From: JALYUA01 sp038253555
Lineage (GTDB): Bacteria > Acidobacteriota > Thermoanaerobaculia > UBA5066 > Gp7-AA6
Reading direction: 5' to 3'
NCBI GenBank assembly: GCA_038253555.1
Contig: JBBSGZ010000003.1
Coordinates: 1 to 64,000 of the forward strand
DNA: 64,000 nucleotides
In this document: positions 35,485 through 43,631 of the stretch, piece by piece
How the letters are laid out: every line of letters begins with the position of its first letter
Position numbering within the stretch: position 1 is the first letter of the stretch
The notes under the pieces: generated by a model
What the model was told of the DNA's origin: nothing
Databases searched by the model: none
The model's input: the letters and a program-made list of their open reading frames with translations, nothing else
Translations under genes and position numbers: made by a program

Positions 35485-36582
35485 ATGACTTCGGTTTCCA
35501 CCCGTCCCTGGCGAACCGCCTTAATCGGCGCCGGCCGGATCGGCCAGCGCCATGCGGCGATTCTGGCCGGCTCGCCGCGATCCGACCTGGTCGCGACAGT
35601 GGACGTCCGGAGTGAGAAGGCGAGTGGTCTCGCGGAAAAGCATGGCGGGAGGGCTTACTCGGATCTCCGCCGGATGCTCGACGCGGAATCGCCGGACCTG
35701 ATCTCGGTCTGCACGCCCTCCGGAGACCATTGCGAGCAGGTCCTCGCCGCGTCTCGAGCCGGCGTCGCGAACGTGCTCGTCGAAAAACCGATGGCGCTGA
35801 CCCTCACCGATGCCGACGCCATGATCGAGCAGTGCGACCGCGCGGGAACGCGGCTCTTCGTGGTGAAGCAGAACCGATACAACCTCCCGATCCTGAAACT
35901 CAAGTCCGCGCTGGACGGGGGACGATTTGGCAGGCTGGTGCTCGGGACCGTCCGCGTCCGCTGGTGCCGCCGGCAGGACTACTACGACCAGGCGCCCTGG
36001 CGCGGGACGTGGGCCATGGACGGCGGCGTCTTCTCGAACCAGGCCTCGCATCACGTCGACATGCTCGTCCACACCATGGGCGACGTTCTGTCCGTGAAGG
36101 CGATGAGCGCCACCCGCCTCGTCTCGATCGAGGCCGAAGACGTCGGGATCGCGGTTCTTCGCTTCGCAAATGGCGCCCTGGGCATCGTCGAGGCGACCAC
36201 CGCCGCCCGGCCCGCGGACCTCGAGGGTTCGATCTCGATCCTGGGCGAAAAAGGCACCGTCGTCGTGGGCGGCTTCGCGATGAACGAGATGTCCGTCTGG
36301 CGGTTCGAAGATCCGACGGAAGAAGACAGCACCGTCCTCGAGACCAGCCGGACAAATCCGCCCGACGTCTACGGCTTCGGGCATCATGCGTACTATGAGG
36401 ATGTTTTCGATGCGATGGACGGCGGCCGGAAGCCCACGGTGGACGGGCGCGAGGGCCGGCGGTCTCTCGAAGTGATCACAGCGCTGTACGAGTCGATCGA
36501 ATCGGGGCGCGAGATTTCGCTTCCGTTCGTACCGACACGCTCGCGCCTCGGACAGGTCTCGGTTCCCACCCCTTCCGCTTGA
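35485..36582 (+). CDS. Gfo/Idh/MocA-family NAD(P)-dependent sugar dehydrogenase
   Basis: 365 residues. The Rossmann start TALIGAGRIGQRHAAILAG is followed by EKPMAL, the conserved catalytic lysine motif of this family. The C-terminal beta-sheet domain carries GGVFSNQASHHVDMLVHTMG, with the paired histidines typical of WlbA/WbpB-like UDP-GlcNAcA 3-dehydrogenases. Its TTGA overlap with a DegT aminotransferase suggests the pair makes an amino sugar: oxidation, then transamination. The exact substrate is not fixed by the sequence. Confidence 0.85.
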   Translation: MTSVSTRPWRTALIGAGRIGQRHAAILAGSPRSDLVATVDVRSEKASGLAEKHGGRAYSDLRRMLDAESPDLISVCTPSGDHCEQVLAASRAGVANVLVEKPMALTLTDADAMIEQCDRAGTRLFVVKQNRYNLPILKLKSALDGGRFGRLVLGTVRVRWCRRQDYYDQAPWRGTWAMDGGVFSNQASHHVDMLVHTMGDVLSVKAMSATRLVSIEAEDVGIAVLRFANGALGIVEATTAARPADLEGSISILGEKGTVVVGGFAMNEMSVWRFEDPTEEDSTVLETSRTNPPDVYGFGHHAYYEDVFDAMDGGRKPTVDGREGRRSLEVITALYESIESGREISLPFVPTRSRLGQVSVPTPSA

Positions 36583-37682
36583 TACCCCTCTCCCGCGTCA
36601 CCGTCACGCCCGAGATGACCTCGGCGATGCTCGACGTGGTCGCGTCGGGCCGTTTCATCCTAGGCCCCGAGACGAAGGCCTTCGAACACGAATTCGCCGC
36701 CTACATCGGCACGAAACACGCGGTCGCGGTCTCGCAGGGAACGTCCGCAATCCAGCTGTCGCTGATGGCGCTCGGAGTCCGGCCGGGAGACGAAGTGCTC
36801 GTCCCCTCGATGACGGCTTTCCCCACGATCGAAGGGATCCTCCACGCCGGCGGGAAGGCCGTCATGGCGGACGTGGACCGCTACGGCGCAATCGATCCCG
36901 TCGACGCCGCGTCGCGGATCACGGACAGGACGGTCGGCATCGTCCCGGTGCACCTCTACGGCGGGGCAGCGGATCTGGGCTCCCTGCGCTCTCTCGCAGA
37001 GCGCCACGGCCTGTGGATCGTGGAGGATTGCTGCCAGGCCCATGGCGCAAAGTTTCACGGAAAGACCGTCGGTTCGGTCGGCCGTTCCGGCTGTTTTTCG
37101 TTCTATCCCTCCAAGAACCTGACGGTGTTCGGCGACGGCGGCATGGTGACGACGGACGACGACGAAATCGCCGCGACCGTTCGGCTTCTCCGGGATCACG
37201 GACGCAGCGACAAGTACACGCACGTCGCCGTCGGGTTCAACCTCCGCTTCAACGAGATTCAGGCGGCGGTCGGTCGAAAGCAGCTCGCGCTCCTGGAGGA
37301 CTTCATCGGGAAGAGACGGGGGGTCGCCCGGCGGTACGACGCGGCGTTGGCGGGGATCGAGGGACTCGAGACCCCGCTCGAGCGGCCGGAAACCCGGATG
37401 GTGTACCACCTCTACCCGATCCGGCTGAAAGATGAGGCGACGCGGGAAGCGCTGCGCGCGCATTTGATACGCGCGGGCGTCGAGACGGGTGTCCACTACC
37501 CGATCCCGAACCATCTCCAGCCCGCGATGGCGCCTTTCGGCCCCCCGCCGTCCCTGCCCGAGTCCGAGGCGCTGGCTCGAACGAGCCTGTCGCTGCCGAT
37601 CTTTCCTTCGCTCACCGACGAAGAGGTCGAGACGGTCGTCGCGGGCGTTCGGGCGTTCTTCGTGCACGCCGGGCCCTCCTGA
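36579..37682 (+). CDS. DegT/DnrJ/EryC1-family sugar aminotransferase
   Basis: 367 residues from a TTG start overlapping the dehydrogenase stop. It is a PLP enzyme: HAVAVSQGTSAIQLSLMALG near the N-terminus, EDCCQAHGAKFHGK, and FSFYPSKNLTVFGDGG, whose lysine would form the aldimine. YHLYPIRL and the HYPIPNHLQPA segment near the end match the family. It would aminate a keto sugar nucleotide made by the upstream dehydrogenase, for surface polysaccharide or LPS. Confidence 0.9.
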   Translation: MIPLSRVTVTPEMTSAMLDVVASGRFILGPETKAFEHEFAAYIGTKHAVAVSQGTSAIQLSLMALGVRPGDEVLVPSMTAFPTIEGILHAGGKAVMADVDRYGAIDPVDAASRITDRTVGIVPVHLYGGAADLGSLRSLAERHGLWIVEDCCQAHGAKFHGKTVGSVGRSGCFSFYPSKNLTVFGDGGMVTTDDDEIAATVRLLRDHGRSDKYTHVAVGFNLRFNEIQAAVGRKQLALLEDFIGKRRGVARRYDAALAGIEGLETPLERPETRMVYHLYPIRLKDEATREALRAHLIRAGVETGVHYPIPNHLQPAMAPFGPPPSLPESEALARTSLSLPIFPSLTDEEVETVVAGVRAFFVHAGPS

Positions 37683-37720
37683 CGGCGGTACCACGTCCGG
37701 TCGGTCCGCCGGCCCGGGCC

Positions 37721-38377
37721 CTGATCGGAATCATCTCGGACACCCACGGGCTCATCCGACGTGAAGCTCTCGCGTCCCTGGCCGGAAGCGCCCTGATTCT
37801 CCACGCGGGAGACGTCGGCGGGGAGCACGTTCTCGCGGCCCTCTCGGACATCGCTCCGGTCCTGGCGGTCCGAGGCAACAACGACCGGGGAGCGTTGGGG
37901 AACGACTTGCCGGAGAACCTGCAGCTGGAAATCGGAGGCCGGCGGCTCTTCCTCGTGCACGAGCGGCTCGCCGTTCCGGTGGATCCATCGTCCTTCGGCT
38001 ATTCGGTGGTTGTCACCGGCCACTCGCATCAACCGGCGATCGAGGAGCGAGGAGGCGTGATGTTCGTGAATCCCGGTGCCGCGGGGCACCGACGCTTCCG
38101 CCTGCCCGTCACGGTCGCGCGGATGCGAATCACGCGCGACACGGTGTCGGCGGAGATCGTCGTTCTCGACTTGCACCCCGCCCCGTCCGGAACCTCGCAG
38201 GAGAGAAGAGACAGAGGACGCTCGTCAGGTTTCTCCGGTGTCAGATTCCCGGGCGGCTGCCGGCCTCACCGTCGTCCCGGTCCCGGGTCAGCCCCCGGAT
38301 CCAGCGCCGGTACCACGCCTCCAGGTTCAGGAGGAGCCAGACCTTGTTGTTGCGGCGCTGCGTTCCGGACTCGATGA
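37721..38377 (+). CDS. YfcE/MJ0936-type metallophosphoesterase, apparent CTG start and C-terminal read-on
   Basis: 218 residues if started at CTG 37721. The metal-site motifs are in order: SDTHG (D7, H9), HAGDVGG (D31), RGNND, LVHE and TGHSH, then NPGAAGHRR. The core ends near residue 155, a normal family length of about 160. The remaining 60 residues are Gly/Pro/Arg-rich and run antisense into the 3' end of asnB, as if a stop had been lost. The frame upstream to the degT stop contains no ATG, GTG or TTG. It would hydrolyse a phosphodiester or phosphomonoester; the substrate is unknown. Confidence 0.75.
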   Translation: MIGIISDTHGLIRREALASLAGSALILHAGDVGGEHVLAALSDIAPVLAVRGNNDRGALGNDLPENLQLEIGGRRLFLVHERLAVPVDPSSFGYSVVVTGHSHQPAIEERGGVMFVNPGAAGHRRFRLPVTVARMRITRDTVSAEIVVLDLHPAPSGTSQERRDRGRSSGFSGVRFPGGCRPHRRPGPGSAPGSSAGTTPPGSGGARPCCCGAAFRTR

Positions 38378-40130
38378 AGCGCCGAACTTCGCGGGGACGG
38401 ATGACCCCGTCCGCCGCGAGGTCCCCCCGTTCGAGCAGTTGAAACGCGGCTTCGCGGTTTTCTCCTCCGACCCACGTCTTGAAGGGCGTCGAGAAGCCGG
38501 CCTTCGATCGCGTACGGATCTCCTCGGGCAGCCAGGGATCGATCGCCTCCCGGAAGGCGATCTTGGTGGTGCCGGGCCGGAACAGCCGGTCGGGGCGGAG
38601 AGAGAAGGCGTACTCCACGAGCTGGCGATCGAGGAGAGGGACCCGCGCCTCGAGGCCAACCGCCATGGTCGACCGGTCGACCTGCATGAGGTTGTTGTCG
38701 GGGAGGTAGGTGTGGATGTCGAGAAAGAGCAGCCGGTGCGCCAGCGGGAGGTCGGGCCGGTCGAATTTGCGGAAGAGCCACGCCGGGTCGCGGGGCCGCG
38801 GGCCGAGAATGCGATCCTGTTCAGCCGCGCCGAAGAATCCGCGTACGGGAAAGTACCGGTCGATGAAATCGGGAGCGAGGAGCCGGGCCGATCCTGCCGC
38901 CCGCGATCCCAGCGGCAGTCGGGCGAGAGGGGCGATGGCCCCCCGGTACGCGCCGGAAAGAACGGCCTGGAAGGGGCCGAAGCCCCGGCGCATCCCCTCG
39001 TACCGCATGACCGTCTCGTCCCACCCGTACCCACCGAAGATCTCGTCTCCCCCGTCGCCGGTCAGCACGACCTTGACCTCCCGGCGCGCGAGTGCGGAGA
39101 CTCCCCCTACCGCGAGCACGCTCGAGTCGTAAAGGGGTTCGTCATAAACCTCGGCGGAGTAGGCGAGCGTCGAGGACAGGTCGCCGATGTCGAGAACGTC
39201 TTCCTGATGACGCGTTTCAAACGCCTCCGCGGCGATCTTCGCGTAACGCATGTCGTCCATGTCGCCGCCTCGGAACCCCACCGTGAACGTCGGCATGCCC
39301 GGAATCTCGCGCGAGGCCCTCTGGACGACGGTGGTCGAGTCGAGCCCTCCCGAGAGGAAGGCCCCGACCGGGACGTCCGAGACCAGGTGCGAGATGACCG
39401 CCGAGTCGAGCCGGGATCTCAGCTCCTCGGGATCGTCGGACACCGCACCGCGCTCGAGACGCCAGAAGGGCTCGACGACGACCGATCCCCCGGCGCGTTC
39501 GAAAAGGAGACGGTGAGCCGGCGGAACCTTTCTTATCCCCGCGAAGATGCAGCGGTCGAATGGAACGTAGCCGTAGGAGAGAAAGTCCGAGACCGCATCC
39601 GGTTCGAGTCGCGCCGACACCCCGGGAAGCGCCAGCAGCGCCTTGGGCTCGGACGCGAACGCCAGCCCTCCGGCGAGCCGCGTGTAATAAAGGGGCTTGA
39701 TCCCCAGACGGTCGCGGGCGAGGAGAAGCTGTCCCGAGCGGTCGTTCCACAACGCGAGCGCGAACATGCCCTCGAGCCGGGACAGCGCTTCGGGGCCCTC
39801 GATCCGGAGCAGCCGATGGGCGACCTCGCCATCGCTTTCGGAGACAAACCTCTCTCCCCGGTTCTCGAGGTCCCTGCGGACTTCCCGGAAGTTGTAGATC
39901 TCCCCGTTATGGATGAACGCGGAGGTGCGGTCCGGCGCGAGGGAGGGCTCCTCGCCGCGAATGGAGGGATCGAGGATCGCGAGGCGGCGATGGCCGAGGA
40001 TCGCCGTCCCGTCGCCGCTCTGCCACTGCCCGGTCCCGTCCGGACCTCGGCGGTTCAAGGTCTCGAGAGCGCGATCTATGGGGCGGGAGTCGAGGACGTC
40101 CCGACCGACCCATCCGACGATGCCGCACAC
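38241..40130 (-). CDS. asnB: Glutamine-hydrolysing asparagine synthetase-family protein
   Basis: 629 residues. Cys2 (MCGIVGW) is the N-terminal nucleophile of the class II amidotransferase domain. NRRGPDGTGQW and HNGEIYNFREVR complete that half. The synthetase half carries the PPi-loop SGGLDST and later GDGGDEIFGGY. Besides asparagine synthesis, such proteins amidate sugar carboxylates in O-antigen (WbpS-like); the sugar genes next door make that possible. Its 3' end overlaps the tail of the phosphoesterase frame by 137 bases. Confidence 0.9.
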   Translation of the reverse strand: MCGIVGWVGRDVLDSRPIDRALETLNRRGPDGTGQWQSGDGTAILGHRRLAILDPSIRGEEPSLAPDRTSAFIHNGEIYNFREVRRDLENRGERFVSESDGEVAHRLLRIEGPEALSRLEGMFALALWNDRSGQLLLARDRLGIKPLYYTRLAGGLAFASEPKALLALPGVSARLEPDAVSDFLSYGYVPFDRCIFAGIRKVPPAHRLLFERAGGSVVVEPFWRLERGAVSDDPEELRSRLDSAVISHLVSDVPVGAFLSGGLDSTTVVQRASREIPGMPTFTVGFRGGDMDDMRYAKIAAEAFETRHQEDVLDIGDLSSTLAYSAEVYDEPLYDSSVLAVGGVSALARREVKVVLTGDGGDEIFGGYGWDETVMRYEGMRRGFGPFQAVLSGAYRGAIAPLARLPLGSRAAGSARLLAPDFIDRYFPVRGFFGAAEQDRILGPRPRDPAWLFRKFDRPDLPLAHRLLFLDIHTYLPDNNLMQVDRSTMAVGLEARVPLLDRQLVEYAFSLRPDRLFRPGTTKIAFREAIDPWLPEEIRTRSKAGFSTPFKTWVGGENREAAFQLLERGDLAADGVIRPREVRRFIESGTQRRNNKVWLLLNLEAWYRRWIRGLTRDRDDGEAGSRPGI

Positions 40131-40138
40131 CGCCTAGC

Positions 40139-40242
40139 CGTGAGGGGTCAGGCGTGAGGGATCAGGCGGACGACGGCACTCGGGTGCGGATTCTTTTCGA
40201 ATCTTCGGGTTGCGTCTCACGCTTCACGCCTCACGTTTCACG
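40139..40242. repeat. Short tandem repeats upstream of asnB
   Basis: Positions 40139-40166 are two 14-base units (CGTGAGGGGTCAGG and CGTGAGGGATCAGG). Positions 40217-40242 are 7-base units TCACGCT, TCACGCC, TCACGTT and TCACG. The GTGAGG and TCACGCC themes are complementary, so the two blocks can pair across a 50-base loop. This resembles the short tandem heptamer repeats seen between genes of several phyla. It lies between the asnB start and the end of the small membrane protein gene. Confidence 0.65.
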
Positions 40243-40435
40243 ATGGGAACGGGTACATCAGCCAGGCGACCGCGAGCCCTCCCACGATCAGCGCGCTGAA
40301 AATCTTCGCGAAGAGCGCGAGCCGGTCTCGCCGTTCGTTGCGCCAGACGAGCGCGAAGAAGACCGAGACGAGAAACGCGTACAACGCCATGATCAGGAAG
40401 TGGTCCACCGGAACGAGAACGGCGAGAGGCGTCAC
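40238..40435 (-). CDS. Small membrane protein (65 residues), translationally coupled
   Basis: A GTG at 40435 overlaps the stop of the DUF6677-like gene as GTGA. The 65-residue product has two membrane helices: about residues 13-31 (FLIMALYAFLVSVFFALVW) and 43-61 (AKIFSALIVGGLAVAWLMY), with a charged turn WRNERRDR between them. A longer frame through the region exists, but its upstream part lies under the neighbouring gene. Function unknown; it may partner the protein encoded just before it. Confidence 0.65.
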   Translation of the reverse strand: MTPLAVLVPVDHFLIMALYAFLVSVFFALVWRNERRDRLALFAKIFSALIVGGLAVAWLMYPFPS

Positions 40436-40821
40436 GCCTTGCGACCCACGGCGATGTCGAACGCGTCCAGCACGAGGAGCAGATTCATCAGGCCGGCGGT
40501 CAGGAGGTAGGCGCACCCGTACTCGTACGTCACGGCGAGCACCGCGCCGCCGGGGTTGTCGGAAAGCAGCCGGCCGGCGATGTTCAGGACGCCGGCGCCA
40601 TACACGGCAAAAGTCGCCAGGATCGAAAGCGGTTGGCCGGGCTCGATCGAGTAGAGGCGCCCCTGAAAGGACATCCCGAGAAGGAAGGTGGTGGTGACGA
40701 CCGCCGCGTAGGCGAGGGCCGTGCGCGGCCGGCGGAGATACGCGTGGCCGAGACCGGGAAACACCCACGCAAGCACGACGGCGATCCAGCGGCGCGAAGC
40801 GTTCGGAGCTTCCGGCTTCAC
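40432..40821 (-). CDS. DUF6677-like small polytopic membrane protein
   Basis: 129 residues from GTG, overlapping the HIT gene stop by four bases. Three to four membrane helices are visible (WIAVVLAWVFPGLGHAYL, ALAYAAVVTTTFLLGM, ILATFAVYGAGVLNIAG and a C-terminal one). The PGLGHAYLRRPRTAL motif at the first helix resembles the PGxGHxYxG start of TM2-type and DUF6677 proteins. No enzymatic residues are obvious. Function unknown. Confidence 0.7.
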   Translation of the reverse strand: MKPEAPNASRRWIAVVLAWVFPGLGHAYLRRPRTALAYAAVVTTTFLLGMSFQGRLYSIEPGQPLSILATFAVYGAGVLNIAGRLLSDNPGGAVLAVTYEYGCAYLLTAGLMNLLLVLDAFDIAVGRKA

Positions 40822-41312
40822 TGAGCGTCACCCGCAAAAAGCGGGCGCAGTCGCGCCAGGGTCGCCGCCGGCTCCTCGGGGACCACCCGGACGTCTCCGG
40901 TCACGGTCATGAAGTTGGTGTCGCCGCTCCAGCGCGGAACCAGATGCACGTGGTAGTGATCCGCGACGCCCGCGCCCGCAGCTGAGCCGAAGTTGATCCC
41001 GACGTTCAAGCCATCCGTCTTGTAGGCCGATGTGAGGATCCGCTCCGCTTTCGCGACGGTGCGGATGAGCTCTGTCAGCGTCTCGTCGGACGAGCGGGAC
41101 AGCCGCGCCTCGTGATCATACGGGGCGACCATCACGTGACCGTTGGTGTAGGGATAGCGGTTCAGAATCACAAACACTCTCCGGCCGCGAAAAACGACGA
41201 GGGTTTCCAGGTCGCTTTCGGAAGCGGCGGCCTCGCAGAAAAAACAGTTCGTTCCCGACTTATCGGACACGAGGTATTCGTAGCGCCAGGGGGCGAAAAG
41301 GACGTCGGGCAT
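40818..41312 (-). CDS. HIT-family nucleotide hydrolase/phosphorylase
   Basis: 164 residues. The catalytic histidine triad is HYHVHLVPRW. An N-terminal CFFC pair suggests a zinc site, as in the AP4A phosphorylase-like branch (FAPWRYEYL start). It acts on dinucleoside polyphosphates or nucleoside phosphoramidates; the exact substrate is not determined. It sits 8 bases after the HU gene. Confidence 0.9.
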   Translation of the reverse strand: MPDVLFAPWRYEYLVSDKSGTNCFFCEAAASESDLETLVVFRGRRVFVILNRYPYTNGHVMVAPYDHEARLSRSSDETLTELIRTVAKAERILTSAYKTDGLNVGINFGSAAGAGVADHYHVHLVPRWSGDTNFMTVTGDVRVVPEEPAATLARLRPLFAGDAQ

Positions 41313-41320
41313 CGACCGCT

Positions 41321-41596
41321 TTAACGGTTGATGAGTTCTTTCAGTTCCTTGCCGGGCTTGAAATAAGGAATCTTTTTCGCGGGCACGGAGACCTTGACGC
41401 CCGTCTTCGGGTTGCGGCCCATGCGCGCGCCGCGCTCCCGGAGGCGAAAGGAGCCGAACCCCCGGAGCTCGATCTTCTGGCCTTCCTTCAGAGAGCGGAC
41501 GATGGCGTCGAAAACGGTGTCAACGATCGCTTCTGCCTGCTTCTTGGTGACGTCGGTGGCGATGGCGACCCGCTCGATCAATTCCGCTTTCGTCAT
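41321..41596 (-). CDS. HU/IHF-family DNA-binding protein
   Basis: 91 residues. MTKAELIERVA, LKEGQKIELRGFGSFRLRER and GRNPKTGVKVSVPAKKIPYF are the standard HU/IHF blocks, including the beta-arm with its proline. It bends DNA and helps compact the nucleoid. It follows rpsA by 92 bases, the rpsA-ihfB order of proteobacteria; HU and IHF-beta cannot be told apart by eye. Confidence 0.94.
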   Translation of the reverse strand: MTKAELIERVAIATDVTKKQAEAIVDTVFDAIVRSLKEGQKIELRGFGSFRLRERGARMGRNPKTGVKVSVPAKKIPYFKPGKELKELINR

Positions 41597-41688
41597 TCCT
41601 GTCCCTCGACGGAATGGGCGGAGGGGCGGGCGGACCCCGTTGCCCGGAAAACGTCCCGTGTACCCGTCGACATGCTCGGCTGGCCTGG

Positions 41689-43560
41689 CTAACTCTTCGG
41701 GGCGGCGTCTTCCGCCTTCTTACGGGTGCGTCTCTTCTTGACCGCGCCCTCGCCTTCGACAGCTTCTGCCGGTACCGGCGCGGGCGCTTCCGGCGAAGTC
41801 TGCTGAGGCGACTGAGGCGGCTGAGGCGGAGCCGCAGCGGAGGCCTCCGGAGCGGGTTGCGAGGACGACGCCTGCACCTCGGGAGCCGGAGCCGGTTCGG
41901 TTTCGACCTCCGCTGCAGGCGGAGCGGCCTCGACGCCCTGACCGGAGAGACCCACCTTCATTTCCGCGTCCTCGATCCTAAGAATGCGGGCGCGCAGGGG
42001 ATCCCCCTCCTTGTAGTGCTCCTGGGGCTTCTCGCCGCGTCCGACCGGCGTCTCGGAAACGTGCATCAGGCCCTCGACCAGCCCTTCGATCTGCACGAAC
42101 ACCCCGAAGTCCGCGACCCGGGTCACGATGCCGTCGACGACGTCGCCGGCCTGGTACTTGTCCTTGAAGGTCTGCCAGTCGTTTGGCTGAAATTCCTTGA
42201 TGGAAAGAGAAATGCGCCGGTTTTCCTGGTCGATCGACGTGATGATCGCTTCGACGTCGTCGCCCTTTTTGAGGACCTCGGACGGGTGCTTGATCCGCTT
42301 GGTCCACGACATGTCGGACACGTGGACGAGCCCGTCGACGCCCTCTTCGATTTCGACAAATGCGCCGAAATCGGTGAGGTTCCGGACCTTGCCGTTCACC
42401 CGGCTGCCGATTGCGTACTTCTCGACCACGCTCTCCCAGGGATCGGGGAGCGTGTCTTTGAGGGACAGGGAAATGCGCCGGGCGTCGCGGTTCACGTCCG
42501 AGACGACCGCCTCGACGGTGTCTCCGGGAGACACGACCTTCGAAGGGTTCTTGACCTTCTTGGACCACGACATCTCGGAGACGTGCACCAGTCCCTCGAC
42601 CCCTTCCTCGAGCTCGACGAAGGCGCCATAGTCGGTCACGTTGGTGACGCGGCCCGTCACGCGGGAGCCGGTCGGATAGCGCTCCGGCACGTGGCTCCAG
42701 GGGTCGTCGGTGAGCTGCTTGGTTCCGAGAGAGACGCGCTCGGTTTCGCGGTCGAATTTCAGGACGACGACGTCGATCTCATCGCTCACCTTCACCAGGT
42801 CGGACGGGTGATTGACCCGTCCCCAGGACATGTCGGTGACGTGAAGAAGGCCGTCTAAACCGCCCAGGTCGACGAATGCGCCGTAATCTGTCAGGTTCTT
42901 GACGGTGCCGCGGAGCACCCGGCCCTCTTCGAGGAGCTGGAGCGTCTCCTTCTTCTTGGCTTCCTGCTCGACCTCGACCACGGCCTTGCGCGAAAGCACG
43001 ATGTTCCCGCGCTTTTTGTCGACGGAAATGACCTTGAAATCGAGGTCCTTCCCGCGCAGAGACTCGAGGTTCTTGACGGGCTTGACGTCGACCAAGGAAC
43101 CCGGCAGAAAGGCCTTCACGCCGATGTCGACCGCGAGGCCGCCCTTGATCCGGTCGATGACCCGGCCCCGGACGGTGGAACCCGAGCGGTAGGACTTCTC
43201 GACCTCGTCCCACACCTTCATCTTTTCGGCCTTGTCCTTGGAGAGGACGACGTAGCCGTTCTGGTCTTCCGTGCGTTCCAGAAGGACGTCCACGGCGTCG
43301 CCGGGCTTCACCATGACGTTGCCGGAGAAGTCGGTGAACTCCGAAACCGGAATCATGCCTTCTGACTTGTAACCGATGTCGACGATCACTTCAGAGGGGG
43401 TTACCGTGAGAACCCGGCCCCGGATGATCTGACCTTCCTGGAGATTTTTGAACGAGTTTTCGTACTGAGCCAGGAGGTGCTCGTATTCCTGGGGCGTCAT
43501 TTCTTGATCCGTTTGCATCGACTCGGTTTCCCGTCCCCCTTTATCGTTTTCAGCCTTCAT
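41689..43560 (-). CDS. rpsA: 30S ribosomal protein S1
   Basis: 623 residues with six S1 (OB) domains starting near residues 42, 128, 213, 299, 386 and 473. Domains 3-6 repeat the phrase VTDYGAFVELEEGVEGLVHVSEMSW in varying form. The C-terminal 90 residues are an alanine/proline/glutamate-rich linker ending in a basic patch (KKRRTRKKA). It brings mRNA to the ribosome. The gene lies between cmk and the HU gene, as in many Gram-negatives. Confidence 0.96.
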   Translation of the reverse strand: MKAENDKGGRETESMQTDQEMTPQEYEHLLAQYENSFKNLQEGQIIRGRVLTVTPSEVIVDIGYKSEGMIPVSEFTDFSGNVMVKPGDAVDVLLERTEDQNGYVVLSKDKAEKMKVWDEVEKSYRSGSTVRGRVIDRIKGGLAVDIGVKAFLPGSLVDVKPVKNLESLRGKDLDFKVISVDKKRGNIVLSRKAVVEVEQEAKKKETLQLLEEGRVLRGTVKNLTDYGAFVDLGGLDGLLHVTDMSWGRVNHPSDLVKVSDEIDVVVLKFDRETERVSLGTKQLTDDPWSHVPERYPTGSRVTGRVTNVTDYGAFVELEEGVEGLVHVSEMSWSKKVKNPSKVVSPGDTVEAVVSDVNRDARRISLSLKDTLPDPWESVVEKYAIGSRVNGKVRNLTDFGAFVEIEEGVDGLVHVSDMSWTKRIKHPSEVLKKGDDVEAIITSIDQENRRISLSIKEFQPNDWQTFKDKYQAGDVVDGIVTRVADFGVFVQIEGLVEGLMHVSETPVGRGEKPQEHYKEGDPLRARILRIEDAEMKVGLSGQGVEAAPPAAEVETEPAPAPEVQASSSQPAPEASAAAPPQPPQSPQQTSPEAPAPVPAEAVEGEGAVKKRRTRKKAEDAAPKS

Positions 43561-43620
43561 GCGAAGGAGAGTCCCCTCTCATAAGTATTTGATTTGCAAA
43601 AATATAGTCTACGTTGGGGG
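43561..43620 (-). promoter_or_regulatory. AT-rich leader of rpsA with a small hairpin next to the start codon
   Basis: In the sense of rpsA, an AT-rich patch (TATATTTTTGCAAATCAAAT) stands out from the GC-rich surroundings and probably holds the promoter, although no clear -35/-10 pair could be fixed. GAGAG-GGGA-CTCTC (43580-43567) can form a 5-bp stem just before the start codon and may affect access to the ribosome site. Autoregulation by S1 is known elsewhere; here it is conjecture. Confidence 0.35.
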
Positions 43621-43631
43621 CGTCGGATGAG

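Noticed and set aside
38076..40157. A 693-codon plus-strand frame
   Set aside because: It lies opposite asnB, whose motifs are complete; the plus-strand product has no recognisable domain and the composition of an antisense shadow.
40217..40242. TCACG heptamers as a CRISPR or parS-like array
   Set aside because: Units are 7 bases with no spacers, and none matches the parS palindrome.
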